Shown here: piece after piece, positions 1-6,443 of the stretch
Layout: every line of letters starts with the position of its first letter
How positions within the stretch are numbered: position 1 is the stretch's first letter
NCBI GenBank assembly: GCA_020050775.1
Contig: JAGVKC010000070.1
Span: 1 to 8,544 of the forward strand
Direction: 5' to 3'
DNA from: Minisyncoccota bacterium
GTDB lineage: Bacteria; Patescibacteriota; Minisyncoccia; Phycocordibacterales; SBAW01
DNA: 8,544 nucleotides
Made by a program: the position numbers and the translations under genes
Notes under the pieces: model-generated
Seen by the model: only the letters and a program-made list of their open reading frames with translations
Told to the model about the DNA's origin: nothing
Databases searched by the model: none

Positions 1-1
1 G

Positions 2-895
2 CGCATACACGGCGAGAATGCGGGAGAAGGCGAAGGGGACCCGCGAGCGCTCACCAGCAAGCCTCGCCTTGTGCAGGCAGCAGTAATGCTGGCTGGCATT
101 GCGTTCAACATTATATTTGCATGGCTGGCACTCTCTGGCGGGTACATGGTAGGGCTTCAAACGCCAGTTAATCATCAAGGTTTTGGCGAAGTACAGAATG
201 CTCGTCCAATGATAGTAGGCGTCTACCCGGACTCTCCGGCAGCTCGCGCGGGGCTCATGGGAGGGGACACCGTTACTGCTGCGCAAACCGGTAGCGCAAC
301 GCTTGAAAACGGCGCAGATGCTGAAAGCTTGCAGGAGTTCATTGCAGCGCACCAGGAAGAGAGCATCATATTCACCGTAGAGCGCGCAGGTAAGGAAGAA
401 ACATTTTTAGCAAAAGCAGAAGAAGGGCTAATCGAAGGTAAAAAAGCAGTAGGTATTCAGCTCGACGATGTCGGTATATTACAGCTTCCGGTGCATCTAG
501 CGCTCGCACAAGGTGCGCTTGCAACAAAAAATCTTACTATTTCTACCGCACAAGGTCTCTCTCAATTTTTCGGTAAGCTATTTACAGGACGGGGAGATTT
601 TTCCCAAGTCTCGGGTCCCATAGGTATTGCGCAAGTTGGTTCACAAGCTGTTGAGAGCGGTTTTGCAGCAGCGGCGGTTATTGCAGCGCTTATTTCCATA
701 AACCTCGCACTCATCAATCTCATTCCAGTTCCTGGGCTTGATGGCGGGCGACTTCTTTTCATCATTGTTGAAGCAATTATCCGCCGGCCTATTTCGCAGA
801 AACTCTCCATAGGCCTTACGCTTGCAGGCTTTGCGCTCATCATTCTTCTTATGGTCTTAGTTACCTATAGCGACATCGCGAAACTCATTGGATAA
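2..895 (+). CDS. rseP: Site-2 metalloprotease (RseP/M50 family), 5'-truncated by the window edge
   Basis: The frame is open from base 2, so the gene begins outside the window; the GTG at 71 is an internal codon, because the residues before it (RIHGENAGEGEG...) already look like the family. The product is a membrane-embedded zinc protease of regulated intramembrane proteolysis. Visible parts in order: a membrane helix just after AAVMLAGIAFN, a PDZ-like domain (VGVYPDSPAARAGLMGGD onward, about bases 230-430), the SGPIGIA segment near 615, and the C-terminal motif NLIPVPGLDGG (about 715-750), whose aspartate is the third zinc ligand in this family. Two hydrophobic stretches close the protein. 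The HExxH zinc site must lie upstream and cannot be checked here. A proS neighbour is also common for rseP in other bacteria. Family assignment is firm; the exact substrate is unknown, and no anti-sigma target is seen nearby. Confidence 0.93.
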   Translation, partial: RIHGENAGEGEGDPRALTSKPRLVQAAVMLAGIAFNIIFAWLALSGGYMVGLQTPVNHQGFGEVQNARPMIVGVYPDSPAARAGLMGGDTVTAAQTGSATLENGADAESLQEFIAAHQEESIIFTVERAGKEETFLAKAEEGLIEGKKAVGIQLDDVGILQLPVHLALAQGALATKNLTISTAQGLSQFFGKLFTGRGDFSQVSGPIGIAQVGSQAVESGFAAAAVIAALISINLALINLIPVPGLDGGRLLFIIVEAIIRRPISQKLSIGLTLAGFALIILLMVLVTYSDIAKLIG

Positions 896-901
896 CGGTT
901 T

Positions 902-930
902 TTGCCCGCCCGTGTATTTAGGCGTAGAAT
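902..930 (+). promoter_or_regulatory. Probable sigma70-type promoter of proS
   Basis: TTGCCC at 902-907 and TAGAAT at 925-930 are separated by 17 bases; the -35 matches the consensus at 4 of 6 bases and the -10 at 5 of 6. The predicted transcription start is near 937, only about 3 bases before the proS ATG, so the mRNA would be almost leaderless. The AAGG at 931-934 would then lie outside the transcript. The box sits in the 44-base gap after the protease gene. This is pattern matching only. Confidence 0.5.
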
Positions 931-939
931 AAGGCCCAT

Positions 940-2187
940 ATGCGCCACACCGAGCTGTTCACAAAAACACGTCGCGATGCCCCGAGCGACGAAGTGGCCA
1001 AGAACGCGCAGCTCCTCATTCGCGCCGGGTACATTCATAAAGAAATGGCGGGCGTGTATGACCTGCTTCCTCTAGGACTTCGCACGTTCAATAAGGTCGT
1101 GGGCATTATTCGTGAGGAAATGAACAACATAGGCGGCACAGAACTGCACCTCTCCGCGCTGCAGAGTCCAGAGAATTGGCGCAAGACAGATCGCTGGGAT
1201 GATGAAAAAGTAGATAATTGGTTTAAAACGTCGTTGCGACAAGGAGGAGAACTGGGTTTGGGCTTTACGCACGAAGAAACGCTTACCGCACTTATGCGTG
1301 AACATATTTCTTCGTGGCGCGATCTTCCAACGTACCCATACCAGTTCCAAACTAAATTCCGCAATGAGGCGCGCGCAAAGTCAGGACTTATGCGCACACG
1401 CGAGTTCGTTATGAAAGACTTGTACTCGTTCTCGCGCTCAACGCAAGAGCACGATGTCTTTTATGCAGCATGCGGCGACGCGTATGAACGTATTTTCCAG
1501 CGCGTAGGTCTGGGTGTACTGACATACAAAACATTCGCCTCCGGCGGTTCCTTCAGCAAATACAGTCATGAATTCCAAGCTCTTTCAGCAGCGGGGGAAG
1601 ACACGGTATATGTGTCTAAGGAAAAAAAGATAGCTATAAACAAAGAAGTTCTCAACGACGAAGTCCTCGCGGACTTGGGTGTAACGCGTGATGAACTTAC
1701 CGAAGAGCCAGCAATTGAAGTTGGAAATATATTCAGTCTTGGCACGCGCTTCTCTGAAACGCTTGGTTTAACCTACAAAAACGAAGACGGAGAGTCGGTA
1801 CCTGTTGTGATGGGCTCTTATGGTATTGGCCCGGCACGCGTTATGGCCACTGTTGCGGAAGTGTTTGCAGACGAGAAAGGTTTGGTCTGGCCAGTTGCTA
1901 TCGCACCCTTTCGTGCGCATATTGTAGAAATTCCTGGAAGTGAAGATGTAAAGAAGGAAGCGGAAGAACTGTATAGCTCTCTTATGGAAGCGGGCATAGA
2001 TGTGCTCTACGATAATCGCGATGCGCGTGCAGGAGAAAAATTCGCTGACAGCGATCTTTTGGGTATTCCGGTGCGCATAGTAGTATCTGAAAAAACACTT
2101 GCAGCAGGGAAGTTTGAGTGCGTCGAACGCGCTACAGGACACACTACTCAGAAAAGCGTTTCCGGACTCATTCAAACCCTTTCATGA
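940..2187 (+). CDS. proS: Prolyl-tRNA synthetase, short form without editing insert
   Basis: A class II aminoacyl-tRNA synthetase (415 aa) that charges tRNA-Pro with proline in the cytoplasm. Motif 1 lies around residue 65 (GGTELHLSALQSPENW), motif 2 is FRNEARAKSGLMRTREFVMKDLYSF without interruption from F140, and motif 3 is GSYGIGPAR ending at R300. The C-terminal anticodon-binding domain begins near APFRAHIVEIP (about residue 325). Bacterial-type ProRS is normally near 570 aa because an editing (INS) domain of about 180 residues sits between motifs 2 and 3; here only a short linker (about residues 220-265, with YVSKEKKIAINKEV) remains. The ATG at 940 is chosen because the protein begins with the family-typical MRHTELFTKTRRDAP. 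Its TGA stop overlaps the mreB start, so it heads the proS-mreBCD unit. Confidence 0.97.
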   Translation: MRHTELFTKTRRDAPSDEVAKNAQLLIRAGYIHKEMAGVYDLLPLGLRTFNKVVGIIREEMNNIGGTELHLSALQSPENWRKTDRWDDEKVDNWFKTSLRQGGELGLGFTHEETLTALMREHISSWRDLPTYPYQFQTKFRNEARAKSGLMRTREFVMKDLYSFSRSTQEHDVFYAACGDAYERIFQRVGLGVLTYKTFASGGSFSKYSHEFQALSAAGEDTVYVSKEKKIAINKEVLNDEVLADLGVTRDELTEEPAIEVGNIFSLGTRFSETLGLTYKNEDGESVPVVMGSYGIGPARVMATVAEVFADEKGLVWPVAIAPFRAHIVEIPGSEDVKKEAEELYSSLMEAGIDVLYDNRDARAGEKFADSDLLGIPVRIVVSEKTLAAGKFECVERATGHTTQKSVSGLIQTLS

Positions 2188-3239
2188 TTAACCGTCTTCA
2201 AAAGCGTTTCTTTCCATTCCTTTCAAACGACGTTGGTATCGACCTAGGTACGGCAAACACTCTTGTCTACATGCGCGGCAAGGGCATCGTGGTGTCTGAG
2301 CCATCGGTAGTAGCGGTAAACCAAAAAACCGGACAGGTGGTTGCGGTGGGTACCGCTGCAAAAGAAATGCTTGGCCGCACGCCGGGACATCTCACAGCAG
2401 TACGCCCGTTAGTGGAGGGCGTTGTTTCGGACTTCGAAGCAACGGAAGAAATGCTCGCCTACCTTTTAACCCGCGCGCAGGGCGTCCAGAAGAAAATGTT
2501 AGGTCCCCGAGCGGTCATTGGCGTGCCTTCGGGCATCACTAACGTAGAGATGCGCGCGGTGCGCGACGCAGCACAAAACGCCGGCGCGCGCGAAGTGCAC
2601 ATCGTTGAAGAACCTATCGCTGCAGCGCTTGGTATCCGTCTTCCTATTCGCGAAGCGGTGGGCTCTATGATTGTTGATATTGGCGGAGGTACGACCGACA
2701 TAGCCGTACTTTCCTTAGGCGGCATTGTGCGCGCAAAGAATTTGCGCATCGCGGGGGACAAGTTGAATCAAGACATTATTTCCTACGTGCGCTCTGAATT
2801 TAAAATACTTATAGGCGAAAAAATTGCCGAAGCGGTAAAAATTGCCATCGGCTCTGTGTCGGAAGGTACAGGACACCTCGAAGCAGTGGTGCGCGGACGA
2901 GACCTTATAACAGGGCTTCCGCGCGAAGTAAATATTACTGACTCAGATATCCGCGAAGCTATTTCTCAATCTATCGACACACTCATCGAAGCCGTGCGCG
3001 AAGTCTTGGAAACGACACCACCAGAAATTCTCTCTGACATTATGCGCAGTGGCATCGTGCTTGTGGGCGGCGGCTCCCAGCTTCGTGGCCTCGATGCACT
3101 TCTTTCTCAGTGGCTCAAGGTGCCTGTACTAGTTGCCGATGACCCGCTTACGGCTGTAGCGCGCGGTACTGGTGTTATTTTGGAAAACCTAGACCTTCAC
3201 CGAGACGTGCTTATTGAACACGATGAGGACTACCAATAA
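2184..3239 (+). CDS. mreB: Rod shape-determining actin homologue MreB
   Basis: A bacterial actin that polymerises on the inner face of the membrane and directs lateral cell-wall synthesis. The 351-aa product has the phosphate-1 motif DLGTANT from D20, the phosphate-2 motif DIGGGTTDIAVL from about residue 165, and the adenosine motif GIVLVGGGSQLRG from about residue 290. The first 12 residues (MINRLQKRFFPF) look like the amphipathic membrane-binding helix of many MreB proteins. The start at 2184 is preferred over an in-frame upstream extension to 2118, because the extra 22 residues are unrelated to MreB and lie inside proS. The ATGA overlap with the proS stop and the lack of an SD sequence suggest coupled translation. 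It is followed by mreC and mreD in the usual order. Confidence 0.97.
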   Translation: MINRLQKRFFPFLSNDVGIDLGTANTLVYMRGKGIVVSEPSVVAVNQKTGQVVAVGTAAKEMLGRTPGHLTAVRPLVEGVVSDFEATEEMLAYLLTRAQGVQKKMLGPRAVIGVPSGITNVEMRAVRDAAQNAGAREVHIVEEPIAAALGIRLPIREAVGSMIVDIGGGTTDIAVLSLGGIVRAKNLRIAGDKLNQDIISYVRSEFKILIGEKIAEAVKIAIGSVSEGTGHLEAVVRGRDLITGLPREVNITDSDIREAISQSIDTLIEAVREVLETTPPEILSDIMRSGIVLVGGGSQLRGLDALLSQWLKVPVLVADDPLTAVARGTGVILENLDLHRDVLIEHDEDYQ

Positions 3240-3996
3240 TCGCCGCTCGGGGCGCCTATGGCTGCGCGCGCTTGTGGCCATTGCAGCTGTGGCAGTAGTC
3301 TTTGCAGTTTTTTCCCTTGTGCGCACAGGAAGCGAAAGTGTGTTTTGGAGACTTTTTGCGCCTCTTTACGCTGCACGCAACGCACTATTTTTCTCTGACG
3401 CAGAAAGCATGCGTGCTCAGCTTGCAACAAGCTTGGCGCTCGCTGCAGATCGCGAAGTGCTGCGTGTTGAAAACGAAGAATTGAAGCGCCGGCTTGGGCG
3501 CACTGCATCTGAAGCGCGGATACTCGGTGCGATACTGCAGCGCCCCCCCGCAAGTCCCTACGATACGCTCGTTATTGATATAGGCGCACAAGATGGCGTA
3601 GTGCTTGGCGCTTACGTCTCTGCCGGCGGTTCTACACTTATAGGTCGCGTAAGCCAGGTGTATGCAACTGCGTCTCGTATAACGCTTTTTTCTGCTCCAG
3701 GCGAGGAACATCAGGCATTACTTCTGCCGCGCACAGTGGAAGACACGGCGCTACCTATAAACGTCGGCGGGCAGGGGGGCGGCACTCTGTTTGCAGAGGT
3801 GCCAGCGGGAAGTGATGTAGTCGTGGGAGACGCTGTCGCATTTCCTGGTATCGGCTCCTCCTTCGTTGCCAACATTACCTATGTGGATGCACAAGAAGGA
3901 GAATCGTTTATGCTTCTATATATGAAGCTTCCGCTCAATCCTTTAGAGCTGCGCTACGTTGAAGTCTTAACACAGCAAACTCATGACACAGAGTAG
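3223..3996 (+). CDS. mreC: Rod shape-determining protein MreC
   Basis: A bitopic membrane protein that links the MreB cytoskeleton to periplasmic penicillin-binding proteins. The 257-aa product has a basic N-terminus, one membrane helix at about residues 13-33, a helical stretch likely to be a coiled coil at about 60-92 (REVLRVENEELKRRL), then the MreC beta domain. The segment ILGAILQRPPASPYDTLVI, the following GAQDGV and the later LIGRVSQV match the family's conserved pattern. The ATG at 3223 overlaps mreB by 17 bases; a TTG at 3214 in the same frame would add only three residues and is less likely. There is no clear SD sequence, which fits coupling to mreB. It ends with TAG inside the start of the next gene. 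Confidence 0.93.
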   Translation: MRTTNNRRSGRLWLRALVAIAAVAVVFAVFSLVRTGSESVFWRLFAPLYAARNALFFSDAESMRAQLATSLALAADREVLRVENEELKRRLGRTASEARILGAILQRPPASPYDTLVIDIGAQDGVVLGAYVSAGGSTLIGRVSQVYATASRITLFSAPGEEHQALLLPRTVEDTALPINVGGQGGGTLFAEVPAGSDVVVGDAVAFPGIGSSFVANITYVDAQEGESFMLLYMKLPLNPLELRYVEVLTQQTHDTE

Positions 3997-4273
3997 TCGA
4001 TTTATATACGCAGTTTCATTTATTCTAGTGGCGCTAGGCTTTCTTATGCCGCTGTGGCCGCTTTCAATCGCAGGAATTCTACTCGCAGCTCTTTCGGGTC
4101 GCATATTTTTTGCGGTATTCGCCGCGCTCATTTTGGATATTGCCTGGGGTGCACCTACCGGTCTTGCCCAATATTTGTACTTCCCAGTAACTCTTGTTGC
4201 GCTTCTATCTGCGGCATTGCGTCTACTCTCTTCACGTTTCCTCCTGCAAAGAGGTTCTCCTGAGAGGGTATAA
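3983..4273 (+). CDS. mreD: Mini MreD-like membrane protein
   Basis: A hydrophobic 96-aa protein in the mreD position, overlapping mreC by 14 bases. It has three or four membrane segments (about residues 7-24, 27-38, 41-57 and 62-83). The segment ALILDIAWGAPTGLAQY (from about residue 48) resembles the conserved MreD pattern of an aspartate followed by a spaced pair of glycines. MreD is usually near 160 aa with five or six helices, so this is a strongly shortened form or a functional substitute. Position and the D/G motif support MreD; length argues for caution. It is expected to work in the membrane with MreC and PBP2. No SD is visible, and translation is probably coupled to mreC. Confidence 0.72.
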   Translation: MTQSSRFIYAVSFILVALGFLMPLWPLSIAGILLAALSGRIFFAVFAALILDIAWGAPTGLAQYLYFPVTLVALLSAALRLLSSRFLLQRGSPERV

Positions 4274-4301
4274 AAAATACCGCCGGCTTGTAGCCGGCGG
4301 T
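4272..4301 (-). terminator. Intrinsic terminator of the zinc-finger gene
   Basis: A perfect 9-bp stem (ACCGCCGGC at 4279-4287 pairing with 4293-4301) closes a TTGTA loop. Read on the minus strand, the stem is followed by a run of T (A tract 4272-4277 on the + strand), the signature of an intrinsic terminator for the minus-strand gene ending at 4309. On the + strand the stem is followed by CGCTGTG without a T run, so it should stop mre transcripts only weakly. Confidence 0.85.
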
Positions 4302-4308
4302 CGCTGTG

Positions 4309-4560
4309 TTAGACAGGGAACCTTCTCCAGAATTCTCCCAACCATGCGCCATGGAAATATTTCATCTTCTCCCAACGCGTCTTAATTCTGTGGAAAAATT
4401 CGCCGTCGTGCACGATGTCGTAGCAGAGGTCCGTGCACTCGTTACAGATGAAGGCGGCATCTGTATAGCCCGCCGCGATCATCCTTTTTACTCCGTACTG
4501 GCTTTTATTACAGAAACTACAATAAAAAGCCGGGGAACCGATCGGTCTAGACGCCGTCAT
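4309..4560 (-). CDS. Free-standing ClpX-type zinc-binding domain protein
   Basis: This 83-aa minus-strand product has the C4 zinc-binding fold signature of the ClpX N-terminal domain: YCSFCNKSQYGVKRMIA, then FICNECTDLCYDIV, with cysteines at C14, C17, C39 and C42 and the extra C46 that ClpX also has. The gap between the two cysteine pairs is 21 residues, slightly longer than in typical ClpX. No Walker A or B motif or other AAA+ part follows; instead there is a basic, aromatic tail of about 33 residues (FFHRIKTRWEKMKYFHGAW...). The start at 4560 is fixed by an AGGAGG (CCTCCT at 4567-4572 on the + strand) six bases upstream; a longer frame to 4851 would run into pbp2. It has its own promoter and terminator. 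In ClpX this domain dimerises and binds adaptors and some substrates, so an adaptor, anti-adaptor or ClpX-partner role is possible but is inference. It could also be an unrelated treble-clef-like regulator. Confidence 0.85.
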   Translation of the reverse strand: MTASRPIGSPAFYCSFCNKSQYGVKRMIAAGYTDAAFICNECTDLCYDIVHDGEFFHRIKTRWEKMKYFHGAWLGEFWRRFPV

Positions 4561-4566
4561 AGGACG

Positions 4567-4572
4567 CCTCCT
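4567..4572 (-). promoter_or_regulatory. Strong Shine-Dalgarno site of the zinc-finger gene
   Basis: CCTCCT on the + strand reads AGGAGG on the minus strand, six bases before the ATG at 4560. It is the best ribosome binding site in the window and decides the start of the small gene against the longer upstream frame. Confidence 0.85.
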
Positions 4573-4591
4573 GTTGTTAACCTCTTGTCTG

Positions 4592-4619
4592 AAGCTATCA
4601 TTCTGCCCCCTTTTGTCAA
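4592..4619 (-). promoter_or_regulatory. Promoter of the zinc-finger gene
   Basis: On the minus strand a perfect TTGACA (TGTCAA at 4614-4619 on +) is followed after 16 bases by TAGCTT (4592-4597), a weaker -10 that keeps the TAnnnT core. Predicted start near 4585 gives a leader of about 25 bases that contains the AGGAGG site. Its -35 overlaps that of the divergent pbp2 promoter. Confidence 0.55.
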
Positions 4620-4642
4620 AGAAGCCGCTTAGCGCATATACT
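4613..4642 (+). promoter_or_regulatory. Promoter of pbp2, predicting a leaderless mRNA
   Basis: TTGTCA at 4613-4618 (5 of 6 consensus bases) and TATACT at 4637-4642 (5 of 6) are 18 bases apart. The expected start site falls at about 4649, which is the A of the pbp2 ATG, and no SD sequence precedes the ATG. The transcript should therefore be leaderless. Confidence 0.6.
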
Positions 4643-4648
4643 TCGTAG

Positions 4649-6331
4649 ATGCCGCGAAGATTCCTGAGGCGTCGCCGTAGACACGCAGAAATAAACCCTG
4701 ACGAGATACTTATCGACACGTCGAATATCTCCGACTTTGACCGTGACCGCTTCGAGGGCCGTATAGAACGTCCTTTGAGCCCCCGCTCTTTTGTTATAAC
4801 CAGCTCTCTCATCGCACTTCTTTCGTTCGCGCTTCTTGCGCGCGCAGGCATTTTACAGGTTGTAGAAGGCGCGCAGTATGCAAAACAGGCGCGGGAAAAT
4901 CAGCTTGCGGAAAAAGTTATCTTTGCTGATCGCGGCGTTCTGCAGGACCGTACGGGCGAGCCGCTCGCGTGGAACGAACGCACAAACTTAACCGATGACT
5001 TTGCGCAGCGCCTGTATGCCGCGTACCGCGGCTTAGCTCACGTGATAGGCTACGCAAAAGGCCCCGCAAAAGATTCTTCGGGTTTTTATTTCCGCGATGA
5101 ATATCAGGGCATCGATGGTGCCGAGAAAGCGTTCGACGCGCGCCTTGAAGGAGAGAACGGCCTGCGCCTCACCGAAACAGATGCGCGTGGAGATGTGGTC
5201 TCCGAAGCAGCGGTGCGCTCTGCCGTAGCGGGGGAGACCATTACGCTTTCGCTGGATGCAGGAGTGAATCAGGCGCTATTTGATGCACTTGCAACACGAG
5301 TGAGTGGTTCTCGGTTCCAAGGTGGTGCGGGTGCCATTATGGACGTGCGTACCGGAGAACTTCTTGCGCTTACCAGCTATCCGGAATATTCACAAACTGC
5401 GATGACACAGGGTGATGGAGATATGATTGCCAACTACAACAGCGACAGAGCACTGCCGTTCCTTAACCGAGCGACCGACGGACTCTACGCCCCGGGTTCT
5501 ATCATTAAGCCGATAGTTGCCGCTGCTGCTATTAACGAAGGTGTTATTGATGAATACAAACAAATTCTCTCAACTGGCTCTATTTCCATTCCTAATCCCT
5601 ACAATCCCGAACTTCCCACGGTATTTAAAGACTGGCGCGTAAACGGCTGGACTGACGCGCGCGAAGCCATTGCGGTGTCTTCCGACGTATATTTCTACGC
5701 AGTTGGTGGAGGTTATCAAGACCAGCTTGGGCTTGGTATTGCACGGCTCGACAAATATCTAGGACTGTTCGGGTTTGGAGAAGATGCAGGACTCGCAGGT
5801 TTCTCAGAAGTATCTGGCAATATTCCAACACCAGAATGGAAGGCAAAAACGTTTCCAGATGACCCAACCTGGCGCCTGGGTAATACATACCATACCTCTA
5901 TAGGTCAATACGGCACGCAAGTAACTCCCTTGCAGGCAGCGCGAGCAACAGCAGCAATAGCAAACAACGGAACGCTTCTCATTCCAAAATTACTCGCAAC
6001 CTCTACGCCTGAAGGCAAAAAAATATCTATGAGCGCAGATGCGTTTGCGGTTGCGCGCGAAGGTATGCGACAAAGTGTGACGACTGGTATTGCGCAGGCC
6101 GTGAAATTCCCATTTGTTTCTGTAGCAGCAAAGACTGGCACTGCAGAAGTTGGCGCACGCAAGGAGTATGTTAATTCCTGGATGATAGGGTTCTGGCCGT
6201 ACGAGAACCCACGCTATGCCTATGCGATTGTGCTTGAAAAGGGACCCGCAGGCACGCTTGTGGGCGCCCCTGCAACTATGGCTGAGTTCTTCCGTTATAT
6301 GGAAGTGTACGGCACGGAGTATCTCAACTAA
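4649..6331 (+). CDS. mrdA: Penicillin-binding protein 2 (class B transpeptidase of the elongasome)
   Basis: A membrane-anchored D,D-transpeptidase that cross-links peptidoglycan during lateral growth, in partnership with MreBCD encoded just upstream. The 560-aa product has a very basic start (MPRRFLRRRRRH), one membrane helix at about residues 48-70, and the N-terminal motif ADRGVLQDRTGEPLA typical of class B PBPs. A compact pedestal region follows, containing YQGIDGAEKAFDARLEGENG. Catalytic motifs are intact: SIIK with nucleophile S284 and K287, SSD at 344-346, and KTGTAE from K495. It is shorter than E. coli PBP2 (about 630 aa, nucleophile S330), mainly before the catalytic domain. The start at 4649 agrees with the promoter directly upstream. 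No RodA-type glycosyltransferase partner lies in the window. A PBP3/FtsI role cannot be wholly excluded, but the mre context favours PBP2. Confidence 0.92.
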   Translation: MPRRFLRRRRRHAEINPDEILIDTSNISDFDRDRFEGRIERPLSPRSFVITSSLIALLSFALLARAGILQVVEGAQYAKQARENQLAEKVIFADRGVLQDRTGEPLAWNERTNLTDDFAQRLYAAYRGLAHVIGYAKGPAKDSSGFYFRDEYQGIDGAEKAFDARLEGENGLRLTETDARGDVVSEAAVRSAVAGETITLSLDAGVNQALFDALATRVSGSRFQGGAGAIMDVRTGELLALTSYPEYSQTAMTQGDGDMIANYNSDRALPFLNRATDGLYAPGSIIKPIVAAAAINEGVIDEYKQILSTGSISIPNPYNPELPTVFKDWRVNGWTDAREAIAVSSDVYFYAVGGGYQDQLGLGIARLDKYLGLFGFGEDAGLAGFSEVSGNIPTPEWKAKTFPDDPTWRLGNTYHTSIGQYGTQVTPLQAARATAAIANNGTLLIPKLLATSTPEGKKISMSADAFAVAREGMRQSVTTGIAQAVKFPFVSVAAKTGTAEVGARKEYVNSWMIGFWPYENPRYAYAIVLEKGPAGTLVGAPATMAEFFRYMEVYGTEYLN

Positions 6332-6334
6332 AAC

Positions 6335-6351
6335 CATAGGACCCTCCTATG
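6335..6351. repeat. Short inverted repeat after pbp2
   Basis: CATAGGA at 6335-6341 and TCCTATG at 6345-6351 form a perfect 7-bp inverted repeat around CCC, starting four bases after the pbp2 stop. Flanking bases (GGATTTTA on the + side, and GGTTTTAG on the minus side) give only short T runs, so it may be a weak terminator, an mRNA 3' end stabiliser or a protein site. Confidence 0.45.
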
Positions 6352-6369
6352 TAAGGATTTTAGGGCTGA

Positions 6370-6397
6370 TTGACTTGTGGGTCAGTTCGGCTACACT
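6370..6397 (+). promoter_or_regulatory. Promoter of greA
   Basis: TTGACT at 6370-6375 (5 of 6) and TACACT at 6392-6397 (4 of 6) are 16 bases apart. The start site is expected near 6404, giving a leader of about 40 bases that holds the hairpin at 6411-6427. Confidence 0.55.
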
Positions 6398-6410
6398 ACT
6401 AGTCTCACCC

Positions 6411-6429
6411 AGCCGCCTTTGGCGGTTTT
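6411..6429 (+). terminator. Terminator-like hairpin in the greA leader
   Basis: AGCCGCC and GGCGGTT pair around TTT (seven pairs, one G-U) and run into TTTT at 6426-6429. The orientation is +, so it can end pbp2 transcripts, attenuate greA, or protect the greA 5' end. It lies after the predicted greA promoter and 14 bases before the greA ATG, which makes the leader reading possible. The stem is short and the T run is only four bases. Confidence 0.5.
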
Positions 6430-6443
6430 ATGTAAGAAAACAC

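Noticed and set aside
71..73. GTG as the true start of the protease gene
   Set aside because: The frame stays open to base 2 and the residues before the GTG already fit the site-2 protease family, so the gene is cut by the window edge.
2118..2183. N-terminal extension of mreB inside proS
   Set aside because: The 22 extra residues are unlike MreB, are the proS end in another frame, and the ATG at 2184 gives a normal MreB N-terminus.
4306..4632. Plus-strand 108-aa frame opposite the zinc-finger gene
   Set aside because: It has no SD site or recognisable domain, and the opposite strand has a clear domain, SD site, promoter and terminator.
4561..4851. Longer minus-strand frame (180 aa) for the zinc-finger gene
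   Set aside because: The added part runs antisense through the pbp2 start and has no domain; the AGGAGG before 4560 fixes the shorter start.
6216..6443. Upstream extension of greA into pbp2
   Set aside because: It overlaps pbp2 in another frame; GreA similarity begins only at 6444, and the greA promoter lies inside the extension.
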